Shown here one piece after another: positions 9,245 to 16,582 of a stretch of 64,000 nucleotides of DNA. Source of the DNA: Kitasatospora sp. GP82 (lineage in GTDB: Bacteria > Actinomycetota > Actinomycetes > Streptomycetales > Streptomycetaceae); NCBI RefSeq assembly GCF_029892105.1, contig NZ_JARZAJ010000005.1, forward strand, positions 186,001 through 250,000, given 5' to 3'. Under the pieces are notes generated by a model that worked only from the letters and a program-made list of their open reading frames with translations, was not told where the DNA came from and did no database searches. Both the position numbers and the translations under genes were made by a program. Numbering within the stretch: the stretch's first letter is position 1; each line of letters opens with the position of its first letter.

Positions 9245-9494
9245 GGAGCGCCCGGGTGATCAGCTCGTTAATCGCGTCGGAGACCGTCCCGCTGGTCACC
9301 ACTCGGTAGAGGATCGCTGCGAGGGCACAGGCGGCCACCGTGCCGACGGCATACTCAGCCGTCGTCATTCCGGCATCGCCCTGCGCGCCTCGCACCCGCC
9401 TCAGTCGGGTGGACAGCCAGCCCCCCAGCTTCCGTACGAGCAGGGCGGCCAGGATGGGGTTGCGGTCGGTTGCGGTCGCTGCGGAAACAGCCAT
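9234..9494 (-). CDS. DUF4244 Flp-type pilin
   Basis: The ATG at 9494 follows GAGGAG by about 7 bases. The protein has 86 residues: a basic N-terminal region with RLRRVRGAQGDAG, then MTTAEYAVGTVAACALAAIL, the Flp pilin motif with Glu at +5 after the likely cleavage point (G/MTTAE), and a short C-terminal tail. DUF4244 is the actinobacterial major pilin candidate of the tad locus and matches the position of Rv3656c. The gene sits downstream of a long hexamer repeat, separated from tadC by 215 bp, unlike its tightly packed neighbours, so it may have its own promoter or expression control. Confidence 0.9.
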   Translation of the reverse strand: MAVSAATATDRNPILAALLVRKLGGWLSTRLRRVRGAQGDAGMTTAEYAVGTVAACALAAILYRVVTSGTVSDAINELITRALHAI

Positions 9495-9507
9495 GACAGG
9501 TCTCCTC

Positions 9508-9610
9508 GGACTTGGACTCGGGCTCAGACTCGGACTCGGACTCGGGTTGGGTTGGGGTTGGGGTTGGGGTTGGGGTTGGGGTTGGGGTTGGGGTTGGGGT
9601 TGGGGTTGGG
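9508..9610. repeat. Hexanucleotide arrays: GGACTC-type then TTGGGG
   Basis: From 9508 the plus strand runs in 6-bp units of GGACTC type (six units, some changed). At 9547-9551 it changes to TTGGG, followed by nine perfect TTGGGG units (9552-9605) and a final TTGGG (9606-9610). The whole block keeps a 6-bp phase. The G-rich strand is the template strand for the pilin mRNA and could form G-quadruplexes. The array lies between the stop of tadC and the ribosome site of the pilin gene. Confidence 0.97.
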
Positions 9611-9709
9611 CCTTGGGCTGCGCCTGACCCCGCGCCCGGGCTTCGGGTCAGGTCCGCGAGAGACTTCACGGACCCTACGGACAAGACAGGCGGTCTCATT
9701 GACACCACG

Positions 9710-10576
9710 TCAGATACGTTGGGCAAAGAGCGATGCCAGCCCCATCACCACGGGAGCAACGCCGATCAGGACGAAAGCGGGGAGGAAGCAGATCCCCAGC
9801 GGAGCCGTGGCGAGCACCCCGGCACGCCGTACGCGAGCATGGGCGGCCCGTCCGGCCGTCTCCCGTTGGGCCTGCGCCAGGCCCAAGAGCGTTGTGGCAG
9901 GCGGGGATCCGCTGATGCTCGTCCGCACGAGGCAGCGGGCCAGTGGAGCGAGCGTTGGGCAGTCCTCGCCGAGCCGTTCCCAGCAGACCTCGGGCGGCGC
10001 CCCGAGCGACAACTCGGCCGCCACACCGGCCAACCGGTCCCTCATCGGCGACCCGACGCTCTCCGCCACGGCCGCGGCGGCCTGGGCCGGAGAGGAGCAG
10101 GACCCCAGACAGGCGGCCAGCAGCTCCGCAGTGAGCGGCAGTTGGCGGGTCAGTCGCTCCTGTTCCAGTGCCACCAGCCGAGCGGCCGGGGACCGGACCC
10201 GGGGCAGCCATCTCCTGGCGGCGAGGGCGAGCAGGACCCCGGCTGCCACACCCATCAACCCACCGATCACAGCCGCAGCGCCACATCCGACAGCGGCCGG
10301 TACCCCCCATTCAGACCTCAACAGGGCTGCCGTCCCGGCCAGACCGGCCGCCCGGGTGCCCCGCCCCGGAGGCCGTGTGCCACAACTGCCCCCGCTGCCA
10401 CGGCGCAACGGCCTCCAGTCACGATTCCGAAGAGGGATTCGGCCGGGAGCTCCGACGCAGCGACCGGCGCGCCGTCGAGCAGCTCGCCGTCGGCCGACGG
10501 CTGCCGCCTCCCCGAGGACTGCAACCAGCACCACAGGCAGCGTGAACGACAGCACCGGGACTCCCTCGCTCACCAT
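9710..10576 (-). CDS. tadC: TadC-like type II secretion F protein
   Basis: The ATG at 10576 overlaps the stop of tadB, so translation is coupled. The 288-residue protein has an N-terminal hydrophobic segment, two more around the SEWGVPAAVGCGAAAVIGGL region, and the T2SSF domain (LEQERLTRQLPLTAELLAAC onward) ending in a C-terminal membrane pair (LATAPLGICFLPAFVLIG). TadC partners with TadB as the inner-membrane platform on which the TadA ATPase assembles the Flp pilus. The order tadA-tadB-tadC matches the mycobacterial Rv3659c-Rv3657c genes. Confidence 0.88.
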   Translation of the reverse strand: MVSEGVPVLSFTLPVVLVAVLGEAAAVGRRRAARRRAGRCVGAPGRIPLRNRDWRPLRRGSGGSCGTRPPGRGTRAAGLAGTAALLRSEWGVPAAVGCGAAAVIGGLMGVAAGVLLALAARRWLPRVRSPAARLVALEQERLTRQLPLTAELLAACLGSCSSPAQAAAAVAESVGSPMRDRLAGVAAELSLGAPPEVCWERLGEDCPTLAPLARCLVRTSISGSPPATTLLGLAQAQRETAGRAAHARVRRAGVLATAPLGICFLPAFVLIGVAPVVMGLASLFAQRI

Positions 10577-11667
10577 GCCGCCTCCATCCGGTCGGGACGA
10601 GTACGGGAGATCCCACACTCAACTGCCAGCCTTCGCGAGCCCATTGCCTCGCGCGTTGACGCTGCGCCCGGCGCCGCCGTGCCACCTCGGCCAGCAGCCC
10701 CACGCGTCATCGACCGCTCGCCGGGCGGGCCCGGGTGACTCGCCGATCCCCCTCGGTCCGGCGAGACCCCGGGGTCCTCTGCCCCACGTACGATCCGTGC
10801 CGTCCAGGCCAACCCTGCGGCCTCCAGCAGCGCCCCTACAGCAAGGCAGGTCAACCCGACCGGCGTGTGCAGCAAGATCCGTACGGGCTCTGCCCCGAGC
10901 GCGGCGCCAAGCAGTAGGCCGATCAGCGGCAGCGCTGCCAGCACGACGATCGTCGCTCTCGGCCCGGCCAGTTCTCCGGCGATCTCCTCGGTGAGCGCTC
11001 GTTCAGCCCTTAGTGCGTCGGCGAGTTGATCCAGCCCGGCTGCCAGACCGGTACCGCTCTCCGCCGTCACCTCCCAGCAGGCTGCGACGGCGGCTGCGCC
11101 CCGGCCGCCTGGCAGCTCCGCCATGGCCCGAAGTGCAGCCGGGATGTCGGCCCCGTACTGTCCGGCCGCCAACGAGGCAGTCGGCCCAGGACCCAATCCG
11201 GCCCGCAGGGACGTCAGCCGGGCGGTCACCACGCTCAGGGCCCGGTCGGCCGTCGCACCCGCGCGAAGCTCGGCGGCCAGGCCCGCACAGAGCTCGATGA
11301 CCGCCGTCTCGCGTCTGCACGCCTCGGCTGCGCGACGCCGCCTGTGCCGCCACTTCCGCAGTGGCAGCACACCGGCGGCCGCCACAAGCAGCGGCACCGG
11401 AGAGCGCGCCATCTGGCCAAGCACCAACCCGAGGGGCAGGAGCAGCAGTTCCGGCACAAGCCAGCGCAGCCGATCCCCCAGAACCACCGCCCGCAGACGG
11501 CTCAGCACCGCGCCCCCGCCCGCCTTGACCCCCGAGGAGGCAGACGCCGACTCGCCGAAGAGTCCTCGCGCCCGCTCGGCCGCTCGCGACCTTCCCCGGA
11601 GGCCCGACCACAGGCCGACCGCGACACCTGCCAGCCCGGCCGCCCACAAAACCTGGTGTCCAGTCAT
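10570..11667 (-). CDS. tadB: TadB-like type II secretion F protein
   Basis: The ATG at 11667 gives 365 residues beginning MTGHQVLWAAGLAGVAVG, a first membrane helix. Further hydrophobic segments lie at VPELLLLPLGLVLG and PLLVAAAGVLPL. The cytoplasmic T2SSF domain (ELCAGLAAELRAGATADRAL) is followed by two C-terminal helices (IVVLAALPLIGLLLGAALG and LTCLAVGALLEAAGLAW). It is an inner-membrane platform protein of the tad system. Its start overlaps the stop of the 33-codon ORF, and its own stop overlaps the tadC start. The last ~70 residues are Gly/Arg-rich and poorly conserved in character. Confidence 0.88.
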   Translation of the reverse strand: MTGHQVLWAAGLAGVAVGLWSGLRGRSRAAERARGLFGESASASSGVKAGGGAVLSRLRAVVLGDRLRWLVPELLLLPLGLVLGQMARSPVPLLVAAAGVLPLRKWRHRRRRAAEACRRETAVIELCAGLAAELRAGATADRALSVVTARLTSLRAGLGPGPTASLAAGQYGADIPAALRAMAELPGGRGAAAVAACWEVTAESGTGLAAGLDQLADALRAERALTEEIAGELAGPRATIVVLAALPLIGLLLGAALGAEPVRILLHTPVGLTCLAVGALLEAAGLAWTARIVRGAEDPGVSPDRGGSASHPGPPGERSMTRGAAGRGGTAAPGAASTREAMGSRRLAVECGISRTRPDRMEAAW

Positions 11668-11765
11668 CGCAGCCCCCTCGCCGCCGACTGCAGCAACCTC
11701 CAGCCGCCGATCGCAACCCCGCAGAGCAGCAGCACCCACACCAACTCGATCTGCCGCCCACTCAT
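11664..11765 (-). CDS. 33-residue membrane microprotein in the tad operon
   Basis: An ATG at 11765 overlaps the tadA stop (ATGA arrangement), and the stop at 11664-11666 overlaps the tadB ATG in the same way. The 33 residues begin MSGRQIE, contain one hydrophobic helix (LVWVLLLCGVAIGGW, about 8-22), and end in a basic stretch (RLLQSAARGLR). Third codon positions are mostly G or C. Exact overlaps on both sides argue that it is translated and couples tadA to tadB. Function is unknown; a small subunit of the TadA-TadB platform or a pure coupling ORF are both possible. Confidence 0.7.
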   Translation of the reverse strand: MSGRQIELVWVLLLCGVAIGGWRLLQSAARGLR

Positions 11766-13393
11766 CGAAGCCTCCCCGGCAGTTCGACCCCTCGGATGGC
11801 ACAGCGCTGCCGCAATCGCTCCCAGCCGGGGCCGGGCTCGCAGCTGCCGTCGGCCGTGAAGGTGACCGCAGGGGTGGTCACCGCGAGCCCGTGCTCGTCG
11901 CCCGTGAGCAGGTGGATCTCGGCGACCCTGCGGAGACCCGTGCCCGTGTCTCGGACCAGGTGGATGATCACGTCGAGGGCTGCGCGCAACTGGCTGTGCA
12001 GGGAGAACCGGTCCAGCCCGGCGAGCGAGCCGAGCGCCTCCAGCCGGGCAGGGACGTCCGCGGCGGTGTTCGCGTGAACCGTCCCGCAGCCGCCCTCGTG
12101 GCCAGTGTTGAGCGCGGCCAGCAGGTCAACCACCTCGGCTCCTCGGACCTCGCCGACCACCAGGCGGTCGGGGCGCATGCGCAGCGCCTGTCGGACGAGA
12201 TCCCGGAGGGTGAGTTCACCGAGCCCCTCCTGGTTCGGCGGCCTGCCCTGGAGACGTACGACATGCGGGTGGTCCGGCCTGAGCTCCGCCGAGTCCTCGG
12301 CCAGGACGATCCGCTCACCCGGCCCGACCAGCCCCAGCAGCGCTGCAAGCAAGGTGGTCTTTCCGGTACCGGTACCACCGCTGATCAGCAGCGACAGTCT
12401 GGCGTTCAGCACCGCCGCGAGCAGGTCCGCCCCGGCGGGCGGCAGTGCACCGCCCGCGACGAGCTCAGCCAGAGTGAACGGCCGGGGTCGGGAGATCCGC
12501 AGCGAGATATGGGTACAGCCGGCGGCGATCGGCGGGAGCACGGCGTGCAGCCGGGTGCCGTTCGGCAGCCGGGCATCGACCCACGGTCTGGCGTCGTCGA
12601 GCCTCCGGCCGGCCGCGGTGGCGAGCCGGTGGGCGAGGTGGCGTACGGCGCCGATGTCCGGGAACCGGACACCGGGCACACGTTGCAGGCCGACTCCTCG
12701 GTCTACCCACACCTCGTCAGGTCCGTTGACCAGTACATCGGTCACGTCCGGCTCGTTCAGCAGGTGGTCGAGCGGACCTGCTCCGACCAGCTCGGAGCGG
12801 AGCACCCGGACAGCGTCGAGAACGTCGTCACCGCCCAGCGGGGGCCTGGTTGCCCGCAGCGCCGCCGCGACCGACCGGGTGGTGGGCTGCGCCCCGGCCT
12901 CGGCCAGCCGCAGGCGTACGGCATCCAGCAGGGCGGTCGCGCGCAGGTCGGTGCGCCCACGGACTGCGGCGAACTGCGGCCCGGCCGCCGGTGCCGTCTG
13001 CCCCGTACTGCCGGACCCTGGCCGACTCGCCTGCCCCGGCCGACCCGCCTTCTGCCGTCGGAGCGTTTCCGTTTCCGTCGGCTCCCGTCCGGGAGCTCCA
13101 GCGGCCTCGGTAACAGCCGCGCCGCTCCCGACTTCCGGGCCCCATCGTCCACCATCACTTCGGCCCACGTCTGCTGCGCCCGCACCCGATGCGCCAGTAC
13201 CGGACCGGTCTTCCCCTCCCGTGTCCGGATCCGCGCCCGCAGCCGAACCCACACCCGAATCCGTGCCCGCTCGGCCCCCACCCGGCGGCCGGCCGCCCAG
13301 GCGCACCCCGACGCCCAGGGGCCTTCGGTGCGGCCCGGTTGTGCTCCTGTCGTACTCCCCCGGCCTGCCAGGCCCACGCATGCGACCCGTCAC
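11762..13393 (-). CDS. tadA: TadA/CpaF-type secretion ATPase
   Basis: The GTG at 13393 overlaps the ssd stop. The protein has 543 residues. The first ~150 are Gly/Pro/Arg-rich and probably disordered. Then follow the N-domain (LLNEPDVTDVLVNGPDEVWV), the Walker A loop SGGTGTGKTT (about 340), the Asp box region (VLAEDSAEL), the Walker B segment RLVVGEVRGAE and the His box GHEGGCGTVHA. These are the full set of motifs of a GSPII_E/TadA ATPase, which powers assembly of the Flp pilus at the inner membrane. The real start could be within the disordered leader. Confidence 0.93.
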   Translation of the reverse strand: MTGRMRGPGRPGEYDRSTTGPHRRPLGVGVRLGGRPPGGGRAGTDSGVGSAAGADPDTGGEDRSGTGASGAGAADVGRSDGGRWGPEVGSGAAVTEAAGAPGREPTETETLRRQKAGRPGQASRPGSGSTGQTAPAAGPQFAAVRGRTDLRATALLDAVRLRLAEAGAQPTTRSVAAALRATRPPLGGDDVLDAVRVLRSELVGAGPLDHLLNEPDVTDVLVNGPDEVWVDRGVGLQRVPGVRFPDIGAVRHLAHRLATAAGRRLDDARPWVDARLPNGTRLHAVLPPIAAGCTHISLRISRPRPFTLAELVAGGALPPAGADLLAAVLNARLSLLISGGTGTGKTTLLAALLGLVGPGERIVLAEDSAELRPDHPHVVRLQGRPPNQEGLGELTLRDLVRQALRMRPDRLVVGEVRGAEVVDLLAALNTGHEGGCGTVHANTAADVPARLEALGSLAGLDRFSLHSQLRAALDVIIHLVRDTGTGLRRVAEIHLLTGDEHGLAVTTPAVTFTADGSCEPGPGWERLRQRCAIRGVELPGRLR

Positions 13394-14505
13394 AGCACAC
13401 CTCCCCCGTCCGCGAGCACCGGCGGCATGGCCTCTGCCAGGAAGCCGCTGCAGAAGCGCGCCAGCGGGCCCTTCTCGCGGATTCCGGGCGGTGCTCCTCG
13501 CTCGACGTCTGTACCGAGCCCCGGCTCCTGCGGCAGCTCGCCGGCCAGCCGGAGACCCAACCCGCGGGCGATCTCCGGGCCCGCCAACCCGGCCGGACCG
13601 GGCACTCTGACGACGGCCCTCAGGTCCGAGAGCCGCATCCGGGCGGCCGAGGCCACCCGATCGGCGGCGGCCATCGCGCGCAGCTCCGCCGGGACCACCA
13701 GCAGGCCGGTATCGGCCTGTTCCAGGGCCTGCCCGGCGGCCGGGTCGATGTGTCTGGGCAGGTCGAGGACGACCAGTCCACCTCGACGGCGGGCGGCCGC
13801 CAGTACGCTGCGCATGGCTTCGGGCGGCACGGCGAGCGTGTCACCCCGATCCCACGACAGGGCCGTCAAGTGGTGCAACTCGGGTAGGGCCTTCGCGAGT
13901 TCGGTACCGTTGACCCGCCCCCGCGAACCCGCCAGGTCGGGCCAGCGCAGACCGCCAGTGCCCTCCCCGCCGAGCAGGACGTCGAGGCCCCCACCCAGCG
14001 GGTCCGCGTCAATGAGCATGGTGCGATGGCCAGTCCGTGCTGCGGTGATCGCAAGGGCGCAGGCCAGCGTCGAGGCTCCGGCCCCGCCACGGCCGCCGAG
14101 TACGGCGACCGTCAGCGCGGGTGGGCCGACGCCCTCGGCCGCGTCGGCGATCCGGTCCAGCAGCCACGCCTGCGCGTCCGGCAGGAAGAGGACGTGCTCG
14201 GCGCCGAGTTGGACGGCTCTGACCCAGACCTCGCAGTCGTCCAGATCGAGGCCGAGCAGCAGGATGCCGGCCCGGCGTCCCAAGCCTGCGCAGCGCTCCG
14301 CCTGGTCGTCGCCGACCAGCACCAGCGGCGCGCTCTCCCACAGCGCTCGGGGCGGTGGCGCTCCACACAGCAGGTGCGGGTCGGTGCCTGCGGCGGCGCA
14401 GAGCCGCAGCAGATTCTCGGCAAGGGCCTCGTTCTCGGTGACGATGAGCGGGCCCGAGGGGGCCGGGCCATCGGCCTGGTGGCGGTCTGTGGTGGGTGTT
14501 GACAT
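13390..14505 (-). CDS. ssd: Ssd/TadZ-like septum-site-determining ATPase-fold protein
   Basis: The ATG at 14505 follows GGGGGAGA. The 371-residue protein has an N-terminal receiver-like region (about 25-120) and a MinD/ParA-type fold with a deviant Walker A loop GGRGGAGAST (about 137-146), then TMLIDADPLGGGLDVLL. The Walker A loop has Ala/Ser in place of the usual Lys-Thr pair, as in CpaE/TadZ-like proteins, so ATP hydrolysis is doubtful. In M. tuberculosis Ssd (Rv3660c) inhibits septation, and it heads the tad operon there too. Here it is the first gene of a minus-strand operon whose ORFs overlap down to tadC. Confidence 0.85.
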   Translation of the reverse strand: MSTPTTDRHQADGPAPSGPLIVTENEALAENLLRLCAAAGTDPHLLCGAPPPRALWESAPLVLVGDDQAERCAGLGRRAGILLLGLDLDDCEVWVRAVQLGAEHVLFLPDAQAWLLDRIADAAEGVGPPALTVAVLGGRGGAGASTLACALAITAARTGHRTMLIDADPLGGGLDVLLGGEGTGGLRWPDLAGSRGRVNGTELAKALPELHHLTALSWDRGDTLAVPPEAMRSVLAAARRRGGLVVLDLPRHIDPAAGQALEQADTGLLVVPAELRAMAAADRVASAARMRLSDLRAVVRVPGPAGLAGPEIARGLGLRLAGELPQEPGLGTDVERGAPPGIREKGPLARFCSGFLAEAMPPVLADGGGVL

Positions 14506-14669
14506 AGCTGTCTCCCCCGGTGAGGTGCTGTCCAGGCGCCCAAGCCGTCCGTACGGCACCGGGCGCCTGCCGGTGGGCTGTCAGCGGCCTCCCCGAGTGA
14601 GGAGATGGCAGCTGCCCGGACACCACGGTGACCGGCCCGACCGAATCCGTCAGCCCCCTTCCGATTGCC

Positions 14670-14695
14670 TGTGGATAAGTCGGGGCTGTGGATAA
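14670..14695. promoter_or_regulatory. Two DnaA-box-like 9-mers
   Basis: Two perfect copies of TGTGGATAA (reverse complement TTATCCACA) lie at 14670-14678 and 14687-14695, same orientation, 17 bp apart. They sit about 165 bp upstream of the ssd start. TTATCCACA is the strongest DnaA box in many bacteria. No other origin feature is present, so a regulatory role is more likely than replication. Confidence 0.5.
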
Positions 14696-14959
14696 CTTTG
14701 TTCACTCGCGCGGGGGGCTAATGGTCAAAGAATTGACACCAACGAGGCTGCGGAGAAGAGCGAGAACACTGTGGCCGCCACCGGGACGAGATCCACAGTC
14801 AGGGGGCGGAGCGTGTCTCACAGGCCAAGATCCGATAGATACGGAGAGTGACGATCCGGCCTCGGTGGGCCGCGTCCTCAGGCCGCTGCCGCCCTACCCG
14901 CCACTCGTCGGTGCGCCGCCTCTGGGAGGCGCAAAAACCCCGGAAAATGGCCCCGGACG

Positions 14960-15035
14960 TGCGACGACCCCCGCCGGGGGGGAGAGCGGGGGTCGTCTAT
15001 CCACGGCCCGACTCGGGGGGGAGGAGCCGGACCGG
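14960..15035 (-). ncRNA. 6C small RNA
   Basis: On the minus strand two hairpins follow each other. The first (15030 to 15008) has a 7-bp stem with one G-U pair and the loop CUCCCCCCC. The second (14997 to 14963) has a 12-bp perfect stem, GACGACCCCCGC with its complement, and the loop UCUCCCCCCCG. Two successive stem-loops with at least six cytosines in each loop define the actinobacterial 6C RNA. Its position between ssd and the HAD gene is also that of the mycobacterial 6C RNA (B11, beside Rv3660c). The C-rich loops fix the strand as minus. The ends of the transcript are estimates. The second hairpin may double as terminator. Confidence 0.88.
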
Positions 15036-15161
15036 GTTAGCACGGTCGCGAACGATCCGTGACTTCCATGGTGTACCCGAGCGGCCAGAAACACAAACCC
15101 GCACGCCCACGAGTACGCCGAATGGCGGGGTGTTTTGCCCGGCCCTCTATCCTCGGATCCC

Positions 15162-16079
15162 GTGGACACCACCGAGAACGCCGACATCGCCGAGCACGGC
15201 GGGAACTCCGCGCACCGTTCCGCTCCGGACGCCGCCGAACCGGTACCCGCAGTCGTCCCACGGCGACAGTACGGGGCGGTACGAACCGCCGCTTTCTTCG
15301 ACCTCGACAAGACGATCATCGCCAAGTCGAGCGCCCTGGCGTTCAGCCGTCCGTTCTACCAGGGCGGCCTGATCAACCGTCGAGCCGTACTGAAGAGCGC
15401 GTATGCGCAGTTCGTCTTCCTGGCCGGCGGCGCCGATCACGACCAGATGGAGAAGATGCGCGAGTACCTCTCCGCACTCACCCGAGGCTGGAACGTCCAG
15501 CAGGTCCGCGAGATCGTCGCCGAGACCCTGCACGGACTGATCGACCCGATCATCTACGACGAGGCCGCCTCCCTCATCGAGCGGCACCACGCGGCCGGCC
15601 GGGATGTGGTGATCGTCAGCAGCTCCGGCTCCGAGGTGGTGGAGCCGATCGGCGCCCTGCTCGGCGCGGACCATGTGATCGCCACGCGGCTGAAGATCGA
15701 GGACGGCCGGTACACCGGCGAGATCGAGTACTACGCCTACGCCGAGAACAAGGCGGCGGCGATCCGCGAGCTGGCCGAGGCGGAGGGCTACGACCTCGCC
15801 AACTGCTTTGCGTACAGCGACTCGGTGACCGATCTGCCGCTGCTGGAGGCAGTTGGCCACCCATCAGCGGTCAACCCGGACCGCGCCCTGCGCAAGGAGG
15901 CGCTGGCCCGCGACTGGCCGGTCCTGGTCTTCGACCGCCCGGTCGAACTCAGGCGCCGGCTCCCGGACTTCGCCGCACCCAGCCGTTCGGTACTGCTGGC
16001 CGTCGCGGCCGGCACCGCGCTGCTGACCGCAGGGGCGGTCTGGTACGCGGCGGCCAAGCGGCGGCGCCCGGTGGCCTGA
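15162..16079 (+). CDS. HAD-IB family phosphatase-like protein
   Basis: The GTG at 15162 opens a 305-residue protein. After a ~40-residue leader comes HAD motif I FFDLDKTII (nucleophile DLD), the RHHAAGRDVVIVSSSGSEV segment with motif II, and motif III-IV with Lys and the SDSVTDLPLL acidic motif. This is the SerB-like HAD-IB group, which includes Streptomyces proteins annotated as inhibitors of morphological differentiation. The C-terminus has one membrane helix (VLLAVAAGTALLTAGAVWYA), so the enzyme is probably membrane-anchored. Divergent from ssd, as Rv3661 is from Rv3660c. The substrate is unknown. Confidence 0.87.
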   Translation: MDTTENADIAEHGGNSAHRSAPDAAEPVPAVVPRRQYGAVRTAAFFDLDKTIIAKSSALAFSRPFYQGGLINRRAVLKSAYAQFVFLAGGADHDQMEKMREYLSALTRGWNVQQVREIVAETLHGLIDPIIYDEAASLIERHHAAGRDVVIVSSSGSEVVEPIGALLGADHVIATRLKIEDGRYTGEIEYYAYAENKAAAIRELAEAEGYDLANCFAYSDSVTDLPLLEAVGHPSAVNPDRALRKEALARDWPVLVFDRPVELRRRLPDFAAPSRSVLLAVAAGTALLTAGAVWYAAAKRRRPVA

Positions 16080-16582
16080 ACCGACCAGACGGAACTCGGG
16101 CGCACCGGGTCGAGATCGCCTCCCCCGGCCGCCGCAGGCCCGACTTGGGCTCTCCAATCAATCAGGACGAACCGGACAAAAGGTAAAGACTTCTCGTTTC
16201 GGGTTCCGCTTTTCGCCAAACCGCGATAGAAATGAGTTACGGCCCGCGAGACCCGGTCAGGACCCAGAGGGGTCATTCCGACAACGCAGTTCAGGCCACA
16301 CGGACCGCGTACAGATAACTGAGCACCCACATGCAGCCGACCCGCTGTCGGGCCGCCGCACCAGGTGAACGGGCAGGATCCCCGCCTGATGGGCACTTTC
16401 GGTGCATGCTTGGTAACCCGGTACCTGTACCAGCGGCGGCACCCAGCGGTATCAGGTGCCGCCGCAACTCCGTGCCTGCGAACGACGACTCCGCGCGCGA
16501 AGCGTCTACATCGTTCCCAGACCCGGGATTCGGCCCCGAGGTTCGCCTCCGAGTTCGGCTCCGGGATCCGGTCCGAGTGCGC
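16080..16582. other. Gene-free 503 bp; candidate site of a 6S-like RNA
   Basis: No ORF with convincing codon use is present. Visible structure: an AT-richer patch (16190-16230) that could hold a promoter, several short hairpins, a 12-bp palindrome GGTACCTGTACC at 16420-16431, and a strong hairpin with 11-bp arms (16433-16443 and 16455-16465) that could end either a plus-strand RNA or the fic-like gene. From memory, S. coelicolor makes a 6S-like RNA, scr3559, in the matching gap. I cannot confirm the 6S fold by eye. Confidence 0.3.

Noticed and set aside
9355-9726. A minus-strand frame reading a Pro-Thr and Ser-Glu repeat through the hexamer array
   Set aside because: Not in frame with the pilin, no ribosome site, and it overlaps both tadC and the pilin gene.
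14670-14695. DnaA boxes as part of a replication origin
   Set aside because: Only two boxes, no dnaA/dnaN/gyrB genes and no AT-rich unwinding region; a regulatory role is kept as a finding.
15070-15110. A CCCGAGCGGCCAGA stretch that looks like the D-arm of a Leu/Ser tRNA
   Set aside because: No acceptor, anticodon or T-arm can be paired around it.
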